From the NCBI GenBank assembly GCA_022402465.1, contig JAKRSH010000045.1:1-64000 (forward strand): a stretch of DNA of 64,000 nt, written 5' to 3'. This stretch comes from Leptospiraceae bacterium (GTDB taxonomy: Bacteria > Spirochaetota > Leptospiria > Leptospirales > Leptospiraceae). Numbering within the stretch: position 1 is the first letter of the stretch; every line of letters starts with the position of its first letter. The notes below the pieces were generated by a model, which did no database searches, had not been told where the DNA came from, and was given only the letters and a program-made list of their open reading frames with translations. This document shows, one piece after another, positions 26,730 through 35,873 of the stretch. The position numbers and the translations under genes are program-made.

Positions 26730-27740
26730 ATGGCAGATAACAACCAAGATCAAACTTATTCAAAGAGTGGTAATCAAGCTGGCAAAAGAGAAGAAGCATT
26801 TTCTCATCCTAAGCAGGAATTGAAAGAACTAGGTTCACGGTTCTGGAAGAAATTTGCACCCGATCCAGCAATTCCAAGTTCCGAAAAGTCCTGGGCAAGA
26901 AGATCTCACCTAACAACTTTATTGATATATCCTTTGTCCCTGCTTCCCTTTCCATTTCCTTGGGAGGCCTTGGCTGGAATTGTTTTTCCCTTATTCATTT
27001 GGCTTGCCAGAAAGAAGAATTCTTACTCAGGAAGGCAGACCTTAGAGGCAATGTATCTGCAAGTAATTCTTGGACTTGGGTATCTTGGATTTAATAACGC
27101 TTTTTCCTCAGATCCAGATCGAGTTCTTTTAGTGTTTTCGTATGGATTTTTATTTTTTCTTCACTTATTGTTTGTTAGTTTAGCGACAGTCAAAACATCC
27201 TTAGGTAAAAATCATTCCTATCCATTTAGTTTTATTCCCTTACTCTTTCGAAAATCCATGGAAAACCGATTGGATTTAGCTAAAGCGGAACTAGGGAGCA
27301 AAGAGGAATTTAAAGAATTCAGTGCAATGCTCGGAAAGATTGATCAAGTTCGTAATCTTACGATCCAATCAACTCTGAATTGGCAGGATCTTGACTTGAA
27401 GAAAGAAGCTTTGGAATTCTCGGAACGTTTAGCTAAACTAAAAACAAAATTAGAAGAAAAGCCTAGCTTTTATAAACAAATTAAGCAGTATTTGAATTAT
27501 TTCCCTGACACAACTTCTCAGATTCTAAACCAATACAACCAACTGAGTTCTAATTCTTCATCCCATTCTTTAGGGGATGGTGATAATCAATCAAGAAGAT
27601 CTCAGATACTTGAACTTCTAAAAAAAATCAACGAAACTACGAATGAGGTTTTAGTGAAATACGATTCAGCTCAGTCTTTTGCACTTGATGTAGAGATTGA
27701 AGCCATGAAGAAAAACATCCAACTAGGTGGTTTTTCCTGA
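26730..27740 (+). CDS. XpaC-like membrane protein with Tic20/DUF4870-like segment
   Basis: 336 residues. A hydrophilic N-terminus (1-65) is followed by three or four TM segments (about 68-160) whose TLEAMYLQVILGLGYLGF part resembles DUF4870/Tic20-like domains. The C-terminal 170 residues are helical, in the style of XpaC (5-bromo-4-chloroindolyl phosphate hydrolysis protein). XpaC and TelA genes are commonly adjacent, which supports the call. It is probably the membrane partner of TelA. Function is uncertain and the fold assignment is by eye. Confidence 0.65.
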   Translation: MADNNQDQTYSKSGNQAGKREEAFSHPKQELKELGSRFWKKFAPDPAIPSSEKSWARRSHLTTLLIYPLSLLPFPFPWEALAGIVFPLFIWLARKKNSYSGRQTLEAMYLQVILGLGYLGFNNAFSSDPDRVLLVFSYGFLFFLHLLFVSLATVKTSLGKNHSYPFSFIPLLFRKSMENRLDLAKAELGSKEEFKEFSAMLGKIDQVRNLTIQSTLNWQDLDLKKEALEFSERLAKLKTKLEEKPSFYKQIKQYLNYFPDTTSQILNQYNQLSSNSSSHSLGDGDNQSRRSQILELLKKINETTNEVLVKYDSAQSFALDVEIEAMKKNIQLGGFS

Positions 27741-27864
27741 AAGGTGTAAACACAGAAGAAGATACTTTTTTTTAATTACGATTTCAATTAATCCTTGGTT
27801 GGATTTTAATCTATGATAGACAGGTCCTTAAGGGCGTGGCAAGGTTCGTCCTAATTCCAAGAAA

Positions 27865-28350
27865 TCACTCATAGCTGCTTCCATCCTTATGGGTGAATTC
27901 CCATTTACCTTCTGAGTTCAAATTCGCTTCAATGTCATCATCTGGATAAAATACCGAGTCATTTGCTGAACGATCTCCTATTTCCAAGTAGATAACCTTT
28001 GATTGGGAGAGGTTGACCAATTGATGAGCATCTCCTGTCCCATGAGCAAAGCCAGCACACATTCCAGGCGATAGAACTGTGTCACCTGCATTTGTTCTTA
28101 GAGTCGGTTCACCTTCTAGTATATAGATGAACTCATCTTGGGTATTATGACTGTGTCGTAAGGCTGATTTACCACCAGGAAGAAGAGTGGTATAGTTAAC
28201 TCCAAAATTACTCAATCCAAAGATGTCTCCCAAGATGGATTTTTCTCTTCCTTCCATCTGGGATGCAAAAGGTTCTGGATAGATGGATTTTTTCTTTCTT
28301 GGTTCGACGGATTTTGCCTCGATAGCTAGGATTGGTTTAGAATTTGACAT
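27865..28350 (-). CDS. Cupin-domain protein (COG3837-like)
   Basis: About 161 residues from ATG 28350 (a TTG lies 6 nt upstream). It has a single cupin barrel with motif 1 HSHNTQDEFIYILEGE (two His and one Glu metal ligands) and motif 2 GDTVLSPGMCAGFAHGTGDAHQ, followed by YLEIGDRSANDSVFYPDDD, which is typical of an uncharacterised cupin group. It likely binds a divalent metal. Substrate unknown. Confidence 0.85.
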   Translation of the reverse strand: MSNSKPILAIEAKSVEPRKKKSIYPEPFASQMEGREKSILGDIFGLSNFGVNYTTLLPGGKSALRHSHNTQDEFIYILEGEPTLRTNAGDTVLSPGMCAGFAHGTGDAHQLVNLSQSKVIYLEIGDRSANDSVFYPDDDIEANLNSEGKWEFTHKDGSSYE

Positions 28351-28434
28351 GAGCAACCTTGTTCCTTCAATTTATCAAAATAGTTTGAACATCTTAAAAT
28401 ACGTCCAATCAATAAATTTTTATCTGGTTAGTAA

Positions 28435-28466
28435 TAAAAAAAGGGAACTGCCAAGTTCCCTTTTTT
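28435..28466. terminator. Terminator between the Cys-rich gene and the cupin gene
   Basis: A perfect 9-bp stem (AAGGGAACT at 28441-28449, AGTTCCCTT at 28454-28462) with a 4-nt loop is flanked by an A-run on the left and a T-run on the right. It can work on both strands. On the - strand it ends the Cys-rich gene 37 bp after its stop. Confidence 0.85.
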
Positions 28467-28498
28467 GTTAAAGATGGTAAGCGGCTAAGAAAATATTT

Positions 28499-28789
28499 CT
28501 ATTTCTGAACTGCCTTAGTAATGCAATTCCAATAGGTTACGCAAGAATTGGCACCTTTATCATAGCAGGAAGCAATCTGGTTGTAATATTTAACCTTATT
28601 ACAATTCACTTCACAACCTTTCTTAAGTGTATTCTTTTGGTCTTCGGTTGCATTAGGATTTTTTTCTACAACACAGCTGTAGTATTTATCGCAGGCTGCT
28701 GGACATTTTGGGAAATTATCTGCTGCAGTAAGTTCTGCAACGAAGCTGATAGTCCAAAGTAGACTTATAAGAATTGTAAGTTTTTTCAT
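28499..28789 (-). CDS. Small exported eight-cysteine protein
   Basis: About 96 residues from ATG 28789, which has AGAGAGGA at ideal spacing (another ATG lies 6 nt upstream). Signal peptide to about TAA-D. The mature 72 residues contain eight Cys in the order CX3C, X5, C, X19, CX3C, X11, C, X7, C, X5, C, which should give four disulfides. Similar Cys-rich small exported proteins are common in Leptospira but have no known role. It is flanked by a terminator and a tRNA. Confidence 0.8.
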   Translation of the reverse strand: MKKLTILISLLWTISFVAELTAADNFPKCPAACDKYYSCVVEKNPNATEDQKNTLKKGCEVNCNKVKYYNQIASCYDKGANSCVTYWNCITKAVQK

Positions 28790-28804
28790 AAACATCCTCT
28801 CTAT

Positions 28805-28878
28805 TAGCGATGCAGGGATTCGAACCCCGGACCTGTGGATTATGATTCCATCGCTCTAACCAGCTGAGCTACATCGCC
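28805..28878 (-). tRNA. tRNA with CAU anticodon (Met elongator most likely)
   Basis: All four arms fold: acceptor (first pair G1-U72), D-arm GCTC/GAGC with GGTTA loop, anticodon loop ATCATAA with anticodon CAU, and T-arm with TTCGAAC. CCA is not encoded. The body is close to bacterial elongator tRNA-Met (GGC...GTAGCTCAG...GGTTAGAGC). A lysidine-modified tRNA-Ile2 also has CAU and cannot be excluded. It is not an initiator: the three G-C pairs of the anticodon stem are missing. Position 32 is A and pair 27-43 is A-C, both unusual. Confidence 0.9.
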
Positions 28879-28993
28879 TCTTGTTTTATTTCGACAGGAA
28901 ATTTGGGAAGTTTAGTTCCACAAATCCAGTTTTTTTTATGGAATTGTAGGGTCAAACTCTTTCTGAAATCTGTTTTGTTTATTTGGAAATAAG

Positions 28994-29028
28994 ATTCTGC
29001 CATATTTATTGTAAAAATATGGCAGAAT
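28994..29028 (-). terminator. Perfect 14-bp hairpin downstream of glnA
   Basis: 28994-29007 (ATTCTGCCATATTT) pairs fully with 29015-29028 around a 7-nt loop, 46 bp after the glnA stop. The T-tract is weak (CTTATTT on the - strand), so it may be a processing or stability hairpin as much as an intrinsic terminator. Confidence 0.55.
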
Positions 29029-29074
29029 GATAGTGTTTGGCTTAGAAAAGTCTTTCGATATTTCTAAGGTTCAA

Positions 29075-30514
29075 TTAACAGGAGTAAGTTGACAGGAATT
29101 CGAATGGGTGAGGTCTTCCTTCCCAAGCCCAAATTTCTGTCTCAAACTTATAGGATTTATAAGTCTGAAGGAACTCTTCTGTAAATACATTCCCTTTTTT
29201 AAATACTTCACGTAGCACTAGCATTTCTTCTACTGCTTCTCTTAGAGTGTGAGGCATTTGTTTGATTCCTTTTTCACGGATTTCATCCAAGGACAATTCA
29301 AAAAGATCTTCCTCTCTAGGTGGTCCTGGATCTAGTTTGTTTTGGATACCGTCTATTCCAGCCATAAGCATAGCTGCAAAACCTAAATAAGGATTGGCAG
29401 TGGAATCTGGGAATCGGAATTCAACACGCTTTGCTTTATCACCTTGGACGTAAGGAATACGACAAGATGCGGAACGGTTCTGTGCTGAGTAGGCAAGAAT
29501 TGAAGGAGCTTCGAATCCAGGGATGAGTCTCTTGTAAGAGTTTGTAGATGCATTTGTAAATGCAGCAATTCCTCTTGCATATTTAAGAACTCCAGCTACA
29601 TAGTTCAGAGCTGTATCACTTAAGCCTTGGTAAGCAGATCCTGCAAACAAGTTCTTTCCACCCTTCCAGATAGATTGGTGAACGTGCATACCATTTCCGT
29701 TATCACCAAAAAGTGGCTTAGGCATAAAAGTAGCAGTCTTTCCGTGCTTATGAGCAACCATTTTTACAACGTATTTTAACTTCTGAACATTATCAGCCGC
29801 CTCGATCATTGTTCCAAATTTAACACCAATTTCTCCTTGGCCCTGTGCTACTTCGTGGTGAACAACAAAGGTTTCCATTCCAATTTGGTGAAGCGTTTTT
29901 ACAATTTCCGCACGAATATCAACTTGGGAGTCAATTGGAGCAACTGGGAAATAACCACCTTTTGTACCCGGACGGTGTCCTGAGTTGAAGTTGATTTTTG
30001 TTCCAGTGTTTCCTGGGGTCTCAGCATGAGAGTTCCAGATCCCTTCATTGGAATCAATCTCATAGTATTGGCAGTTGATTTCGTCTCTAACTTTTAAACT
30101 GTCAAAGATAAAGAATTCATTTTCAGGACCAAAGTAGGCAACATCACCAATTCCAGAATCACCTAGGTATTTTAATGCTTTTTTGGCAATGGATCTAGGG
30201 CATTTTTCATAGGCTTGGTTTTTGTAAATATCATAGGCATCACAGAATACTACTAAAGTCTTATCTGCAGTAAAAGGATCCAAAAACGCCGTGTCTGGAT
30301 CTGGAATCAATTGCATATCGGATTGGTTAATAGGCTGCCATGCCGCAATAGAACTACCATCAAATGGAATTCCTTTAAAGGAATCTTCGTTTATCGAGTT
30401 TACATGGTAGGATACGTGGTGCCATGCTCCTTTAATATCTGTGAATCGGAAGTCATAGAATACGACTCCTTCTTTTTTGGCGAAATCAATTGCCTCTTTC
30501 GCAGTTTTAAACAT
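29075..30514 (-). CDS. glnA: Glutamine synthetase type I
   Basis: 479 residues, usual for GSI. It makes glutamine from glutamate, NH3 and ATP in the cytoplasm. Visible motifs are FDGSSI (N-terminal domain), the Mg/ATP region YFGPENEFF and [37 protein letters not shown], the flexible loop IPGFEAPS and [10 protein letters not shown], then RIPY and [10 protein letters not shown]-like KRVEFRFPD. Nearby, the segment equivalent to E. coli NLYDLPPEE reads DLFELSLDE, so the Tyr that is adenylylated (Tyr397) is Phe405 here (codon 29302-29300). GGAGA precedes the ATG. Repeated AATTGC words lie 115-130 bp upstream. Confidence 0.96.
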   Translation of the reverse strand: MFKTAKEAIDFAKKEGVVFYDFRFTDIKGAWHHVSYHVNSINEDSFKGIPFDGSSIAAWQPINQSDMQLIPDPDTAFLDPFTADKTLVVFCDAYDIYKNQAYEKCPRSIAKKALKYLGDSGIGDVAYFGPENEFFIFDSLKVRDEINCQYYEIDSNEGIWNSHAETPGNTGTKINFNSGHRPGTKGGYFPVAPIDSQVDIRAEIVKTLHQIGMETFVVHHEVAQGQGEIGVKFGTMIEAADNVQKLKYVVKMVAHKHGKTATFMPKPLFGDNGNGMHVHQSIWKGGKNLFAGSAYQGLSDTALNYVAGVLKYARGIAAFTNASTNSYKRLIPGFEAPSILAYSAQNRSASCRIPYVQGDKAKRVEFRFPDSTANPYLGFAAMLMAGIDGIQNKLDPGPPREEDLFELSLDEIREKGIKQMPHTLREAVEEMLVLREVFKKGNVFTEEFLQTYKSYKFETEIWAWEGRPHPFEFLSTYSC

Positions 30515-30760
30515 ACAATCTCCTTGTTTTGTGAAGTTATTATTCGCTTAAACTTCTAGCTAATTGTATAAAGCAAAATCTATGCCAGGAAAAAAGCCAA
30601 GAGAAAAACCAATTTGACCATTTTTTTAGCAATTGCAAAAATTGCCATGCTTATAAAATAAAATTATTGTTCTAATTGATAGCATTATGCATATTATTTA
30701 AGCGATACGTATTCGGGGTGTATTTTTTGCTAAAATATTTCTGAAAATCCTTAGATTGAT

Positions 30761-32554
30761 TTGGATATAGAATGGAAAAATCTATTTCAAGATCCGTTAA
30801 TGGTAATAGTGAACTTTTCTCCAAGTGAAATTAAGCGAATGAAAGAACATGCCTACCATTTTATGCAAATGTCTGAAGATGGTTTTTGTTGTCTTTCTTT
30901 GGAGAAACCTATGCCACTTACGCTTAGTCTAGAACACCAAACACAACATATTCTAAACTTCGCTAAGATTAGCGAATGCAATATTTCTATGGCTAAGATT
31001 TATGGATGCTCAAACAGGGAAAAAATGATAGGCACTTCCTTGGAAGCACTATCTGGTAAGTCATTGGATGAGAGTAGATTTTTGATCCATGCTTTTCTAA
31101 AAAATAATTATACTCTCCAGAATTATGAATCAGAACTAAGAATCGATAAGAGTGCAATCAAGTATCTATTATGTAATTTTTATGGAGAAGTTGAATCTGG
31201 TCATTTGCTGAGTATCTGGGGCTCTCAAAAGGACATTACACAGATTAAATCTTCCCAAATCAAATTAGAGAAAATGCTATTTCTAGAGAAATTGTTAGGT
31301 AGAATTTCAAAATCTTTTCTTTCAGCAACACCAGATTCTATAGATGCAATAATTAACTCCTGTCTGAAAGATTTGGGTGAGGTCAAGCATATCGATCGTT
31401 CTTATGTTTTTCTATTAAGTAAATATGGGAATAAGATTAGCAATTCCCATGAGTGGTGCAGAGAAGGTATCTCAAAACATAAAGATGATTTACAAGGTTT
31501 AAATTTTGAAAAATCTATGCCAAGTACTAAGAATGCTTTGAGCAAGGATAATATTTTCCAAGCATCACTCAAAAAGGATCATTCTAAACTAACAAAAGAT
31601 GAAATTCAAATGATGGAAGTTCAGTCCATTCAATCTTTCTTGCTAGTTGGACTCAAAAATGAAAACAAGCTTATGGGATTTGTTGGATTCGATGCAGTTC
31701 GTTTAGCTTATGAATGGACAATAGAAGATATCTCACTACTGCAACTGTTTGCTGATCTTTTATCTTTCGCTCTACTGAATGTGAATTTTCAAAAAGAACT
31801 CATAGAAAAAGACAAATCCTTGCTTGAGTTTTATGATAGAATGAATGATGATCTTGAAATTGCTAAGGAAACTCAAAAGAATTTGGTCTCTTTGGATTTC
31901 CCAACTTCTACCTACTACCAATTAACGAGTTATTTTCGTCCATTTGAGAAAGTTGGAGGAGATATCATTAGCTATCATTTACATACTGATTATATTGATC
32001 TTATGTTTGGTGATGTTTCGGGACATGGAATCTCTTCTGCAATGGTTTCTGGTATGGTGATTCTATCGTTTCGAAATTCTTCTCGCTTAAATGAGTCTCC
32101 CGCTCAAATTCTATTATCTATGAACCGAGATCTAAAAACTATAGTTCTCAATCATCATATCACTGCAGCTTGTGCGAGGTATTATTTTAAAGAAAGAAAA
32201 TTAGTCTATTCTTATGCTGGTCATCCTCCTTTGGTCTTAATAAACCAAGACAATTTTGAAGAACTACCAGGTATGAATACACCCCTTCTAACACTGGAGA
32301 ATATTGAATACTTTGAGAAGGATTTAATCCTAGCACCAGGTTCGAGATTGGTTTTTTATTCGGATGGATGTTATGAAATTTTCAATAGAGACAAGCAATT
32401 GCTGGGACTTTATCCCTTCTTTGAAATTCTAAAAAAAGAAAGTCATTCCAAAGACGCAGCTCGATTTATTCAGAATTCAATTTTGAAAATTCTCAATTTT
32501 TGTTCTGGTGATATCAAAGATGATCTTACCATGCTCGTTTTAGATGTGAATTAA
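30761..32554 (+). CDS. PAS-GAF-SpoIIE (RsbU-type) serine phosphatase
   Basis: About 597 residues. Domains in order: PAS-like (45-165), GAF-like (175-340), a short coiled coil (345-380), and a PP2C/SpoIIE phosphatase (385-597) with VGGDII (398-403), GDVSGHGISSAM (417-428) and C-terminal DDLTMLVL metal-binding motifs. Such enzymes dephosphorylate STAS antagonists in partner switches. The frame opens with TTG at 30761; an ATG at 30800 is possible and neither has a strong ribosome site. No kinase or STAS gene is adjacent. Confidence 0.88.
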   Translation: MDIEWKNLFQDPLMVIVNFSPSEIKRMKEHAYHFMQMSEDGFCCLSLEKPMPLTLSLEHQTQHILNFAKISECNISMAKIYGCSNREKMIGTSLEALSGKSLDESRFLIHAFLKNNYTLQNYESELRIDKSAIKYLLCNFYGEVESGHLLSIWGSQKDITQIKSSQIKLEKMLFLEKLLGRISKSFLSATPDSIDAIINSCLKDLGEVKHIDRSYVFLLSKYGNKISNSHEWCREGISKHKDDLQGLNFEKSMPSTKNALSKDNIFQASLKKDHSKLTKDEIQMMEVQSIQSFLLVGLKNENKLMGFVGFDAVRLAYEWTIEDISLLQLFADLLSFALLNVNFQKELIEKDKSLLEFYDRMNDDLEIAKETQKNLVSLDFPTSTYYQLTSYFRPFEKVGGDIISYHLHTDYIDLMFGDVSGHGISSAMVSGMVILSFRNSSRLNESPAQILLSMNRDLKTIVLNHHITAACARYYFKERKLVYSYAGHPPLVLINQDNFEELPGMNTPLLTLENIEYFEKDLILAPGSRLVFYSDGCYEIFNRDKQLLGLYPFFEILKKESHSKDAARFIQNSILKILNFCSGDIKDDLTMLVLDVN

Positions 32555-32659
32555 AGAAGCTGTCTACTTTAACGTATAGATATTTTTGCAATCTAAAGCT
32601 TATTCTATACCAAAAAAGATTCCCCAGATTCAAAATTTTATGTGAGCTCTTCCTTTCTT

Positions 32660-33298
32660 TTATTTCGAAAGATGAACCTTGGGCAGAGCAGCAAATATTT
32701 TTCTCCTCTCATCTTCGCTTAATTTATTCTTCTTGAGTAGAATGGATTTTATGAAATTCAGCTCCGATATATTTTCCGGAATTTGGGTAAATGAGGCATT
32801 CTCGGAAAGATCTAAAATTTCTAAACTAGGTAGGCTTGCTAGGATACTTACATCTTCTTCTGTCAACCTTAGCTTAGTCTCATCCAGGGAGAGTATCTTT
32901 AGTTTTGGCAAGCCTTTGATTGAATTTGGAATTTTGTCTAAAGGATTCATGCCGAGTAGAAGTATTTCTAATTCTTGGAAATTTTGAAAGGAAACAGGAA
33001 GATCCTTTAGCTGGTTGCCATACAGAGAAATTTTCTTGAGTCTTTTCAAGTTTCCCCATTCTTCAGGAATTGAATCAATGGCATCATAATTCATTTCAAT
33101 CTCCCTTAATTGGGAGGCGCTGCTAATGGATGCAAGAGAATCATTGAATCTCTTATGGTTTAAGCTAAGCTTTTCAGAATTACCAAGAGATACCAAATGC
33201 TCTTGAAGATTAACTTGTTTTGGATCGCAATTGTTAAAAGCCAAAGGAAAAATAAGAATTGTGAAATAAATACTTCGGAAGCTAGATCCAAAGATCAT
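32660..33298 (-). CDS. Leucine-rich repeat lipoprotein
   Basis: 212 residues from ATG 33298, where the hydrophobic signal begins (FRSIYFTILIFPLAF, lipobox-like FNNC). An ATG at 33361 would add 21 residues; neither has a clear ribosome site. The mature part has about six LRR units of 23 residues (pattern LKKISLYGNQLKDLP, LKILSLDETKL, LEILDLSENA) as in the short bacterial LRR type. LRR proteins are frequent in Leptospira and mediate protein binding. Ligand unknown. Confidence 0.8.
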   Translation of the reverse strand: MIFGSSFRSIYFTILIFPLAFNNCDPKQVNLQEHLVSLGNSEKLSLNHKRFNDSLASISSASQLREIEMNYDAIDSIPEEWGNLKRLKKISLYGNQLKDLPVSFQNFQELEILLLGMNPLDKIPNSIKGLPKLKILSLDETKLRLTEEDVSILASLPSLEILDLSENASFTQIPENISELNFIKSILLKKNKLSEDERRKIFAALPKVHLSK

Positions 33299-33430
33299 TT
33301 GTATGAGGGAACTTAAGATTAATTTCGAGGAAGAGTGAATCTGTTTTATTATGAGTTGCATTTAAGCATTAGACGAATTTCTCTATTGAATGGATCCCTT
33401 TCGAATTTAGAAATTGTCAATTTTCGTAAA

Positions 33431-34750
33431 TTATTCTGACCAAGTTCTTCTGTATTCACCTAACGGATCATAGTCCTTAGCTTGTTTTTCTGTATTGAAT
33501 ACTCTAGATCTAGGGTCATTTCCTATACCTGCAATATAATTCCAATTCCCATAATTGCTTGCAGGATCATAGTCTATGAGCATGGTCTCAAACCATTCTG
33601 CTCCCAGCCTCCAATCGAGCTCTAAGTTATGGACTAGAAAACTAGCAACATTCTGTCTTCCTCGATTCGACATATATCCGGTTAGAAGTAGTTCTTTCAT
33701 ATTGCTATTTACGAACTCATCCTCAGTTTCTCCTAGTCTCCATTTTTCAAAAGTACCTAGGTCAACTTTAGATTTCTCAGAGTCTGAATATTTATTCGTA
33801 GAGGATTTAGTTATTTTCTTTTGGATTCCTGACCTTAGAAAAAGATTTCTTCCATGCTTAGAGGCTATAAAGAAAAAATAATCTCTCCAAAGTAATTCAA
33901 AGATAAGCCAATAGGTAGACTCATTGGCAAGTCTTTCCTTTTCATATGCCTGGATTTGTTGGTAGATTAGTCTTGCAGACAGACAACCTAAGGATAAATA
34001 GGCGGAAAATTTGGATGAATAATTTTTGCCTAGCATCTGGTTTCTAGTTTCTTTATATGTTTGGATGCAATCTGTAAGCCATAAATATTCTGTCAGACGT
34101 TTGATTCCTTCTTGTTCACCCCCCTTCCAATCTATGGCACGAGATGGATGTTCTTCAACAGAGTTAGCAAGAGTAATCAATTCTAATGGTAGGGACTCAG
34201 GTTCAAGACCAGAGGGAAGGCTTGGGGCCCTTCCTTTTTTGGGAAGAGAGACAGCCAAAGGAGATTTCTTTTCTACCATTTTACGAAAGTCTGTGAAGAC
34301 TTCAGGTAGATGCTCCACAGGAAAAGGCAGCTCACTAGGATGAATTAGTGTAGAAGTATGAGTAGATCTGTAGCTAATTCCAATTTTATTGAGAATATGA
34401 ATAATATTCTTTTCTTGCTCTACTTCTTCAGTGCAGGCAAGATTTGCGAAAAAAACCATATCTACACCATATTCCAAGCAGAGTTCTGGTACGATTTGTT
34501 CGATCTTTCCAGTTCTCAGAATTAATTTTGTTCCCATTCTTTTTAGCGAATCATCTAAATCTCTAAGTGACTCTAGTAAGAATTTAATTCTAAAATTAGA
34601 TCTTCTTGGATACGGAATTAAAGTATGTGTTTCTAGTTTGGGAAGAACATATAAAGGAATTAAAAAATCTGAGAACTCTATGGCACGAACCAAGGTTTCA
34701 TTATCATGAATTCTTAAATCATTTCTAAATAAGACTAGACCTGTCTTCAT
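33431..34750 (-). CDS. Cryptochrome-DASH/photolyase family flavoprotein
   Basis: 439 residues. The N-terminal alpha/beta photolyase domain begins LVLFRNDLRIHDNE. The C-terminal FAD-binding helical domain has TGYMSNRGRQNVASFL, DWRLGAEWFE and SNYGNWNYIAGIGNDPR, the last being a cry-DASH hallmark. Cry-DASH proteins repair cyclobutane dimers in single-stranded DNA and may sense light. It lies a few bases after the cysteine desulfurase-like gene. Slightly short for the family. Confidence 0.9.
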   Translation of the reverse strand: MKTGLVLFRNDLRIHDNETLVRAIEFSDFLIPLYVLPKLETHTLIPYPRRSNFRIKFLLESLRDLDDSLKRMGTKLILRTGKIEQIVPELCLEYGVDMVFFANLACTEEVEQEKNIIHILNKIGISYRSTHTSTLIHPSELPFPVEHLPEVFTDFRKMVEKKSPLAVSLPKKGRAPSLPSGLEPESLPLELITLANSVEEHPSRAIDWKGGEQEGIKRLTEYLWLTDCIQTYKETRNQMLGKNYSSKFSAYLSLGCLSARLIYQQIQAYEKERLANESTYWLIFELLWRDYFFFIASKHGRNLFLRSGIQKKITKSSTNKYSDSEKSKVDLGTFEKWRLGETEDEFVNSNMKELLLTGYMSNRGRQNVASFLVHNLELDWRLGAEWFETMLIDYDPASNYGNWNYIAGIGNDPRSRVFNTEKQAKDYDPLGEYRRTWSE

Positions 34751-34754
34751 AATT

Positions 34755-35873
34755 CTACAATTGGTTTAGTAAAGTCTCTAAACTAGTAAGCAAATGGTCT
34801 ATCTCAGCATTTGTTGTTAAGCTACCAAAAGAAATACGAATCGCACGCAGTGCCTCATCCTTAGTATAGCCCATAGAAAGAAGTGAGCTTGCTGGTTCTC
34901 TTGATCTTGATTTACAAGAGGATCCAGTTGAAATCAAGATGGATTTTTCTTCCAATCCCATCATAAGAAAATCCAATTCTTCTATAGGAAGTATAGTGAA
35001 AATCGTATTGGGAAGCCTGGGAGAATTTTCTGCTACAATTTTGCAGCCTAATTCCTTTAATTTTAATTCTATCCTAGTTCTCATCTGAATGCGAGAAAGA
35101 ATTTGGGAACCCAGTCTGCCTATTTGGTATTCGCTCAGCCTGCGAAAGCTGAGAATAGATGGAAGGTTTTCACTTCCTGCCCTATGTCCATTTTCTTGGT
35201 TTCCGCCACCTGGCAATTGCCATTTAGAATGAATCAAATTATTTCTAACGCTAGTTAGTCCACTGCCAGGACCTGCACCTATCTTATGCCCTGAGCAAGT
35301 CATTCCATCTAAGAGATGGTAGTTAATAAAAATTTTACCAAAGGCTTGCATACAATCGGATACTAAGGGCATGCCAGAAGATCTTACTAAATTGGAAATT
35401 TCTTCCATAGGTTGGATAACGCCTGTTTCGTTGCCAGCATAGATGATTCCTGTAGGAAGTGGACTTTGTTTGAGTATTTCTTCCAAATGAGCCAGCGAAA
35501 TGATTCCTGTGGAATCAGTCTTTAGTATTTTAGGTTCAAAATGAAAGAATTCCAGAGCGGAGTAAAAGCTTGCGTGTTCAAAAGATGAGCTTATGAATTC
35601 TTTGACATCTGGGAATCTTTGGCGGATTGATGCCACCAAAAGAAAGTTAGCTTCTGTTCCAGTAGATGAAAAAACTATCCCTTCCGAGGGAAATTGTGTT
35701 TCTTTGGCAAAAAAATTTCGAGCTTCCTCAATCTTTCCTTGGTTGCCCAATGAAAAACGAGTCGCACCTGATGGATTGTAAAACTCTTCTGAGTATTCAT
35801 TCCAAGCTTCTTGGATAAACTGAGTTAAAGGCGGATGACTTGCATTGTAATCAAAGTAATGGATTTTATTCAT
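34755..35873 (-). CDS. Cysteine desulfurase-like PLP enzyme (NifS/IscS group)
   Basis: 372 residues, fold-type I aminotransferase class V. The PLP-Lys is in CSGHKIGAGPG, the active-site Cys in STGSSCKSRS, and the N-terminal DYNASHPP resembles DNAATTP of NifS. EHASF and YAGNETGVIQP are standard. It makes alanine and transferable sulfur from cysteine. No iscU/iscA gene is near and the neighbours are a photolyase and a TPR gene, so its acceptor (Fe-S cluster, thio-tRNA or other) is open. Its start overlaps the upstream stop by 8 bp. Confidence 0.88.
   Translation of the reverse strand: MNKIHYFDYNASHPPLTQFIQEAWNEYSEEFYNPSGATRFSLGNQGKIEEARNFFAKETQFPSEGIVFSSTGTEANFLLVASIRQRFPDVKEFISSSFEHASFYSALEFFHFEPKILKTDSTGIISLAHLEEILKQSPLPTGIIYAGNETGVIQPMEEISNLVRSSGMPLVSDCMQAFGKIFINYHLLDGMTCSGHKIGAGPGSGLTSVRNNLIHSKWQLPGGGNQENGHRAGSENLPSILSFRRLSEYQIGRLGSQILSRIQMRTRIELKLKELGCKIVAENSPRLPNTIFTILPIEELDFLMMGLEEKSILISTGSSCKSRSREPASSLLSMGYTKDEALRAIRISFGSLTTNAEIDHLLTSLETLLNQL

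Noticed and set aside
30634-30647. Sigma-54-like promoter upstream of glnA (TGGCAATTTTTGCA on the - strand)
   Set aside because: The GG-to-GC spacing is 8 nt instead of the required 10, so it is not a credible -24/-12 element.
34755-35873. Housekeeping iscS with an isc operon
   Set aside because: No iscU, iscA, hscA or fdx neighbours; the general cysteine desulfurase-like call is as far as the sequence goes.
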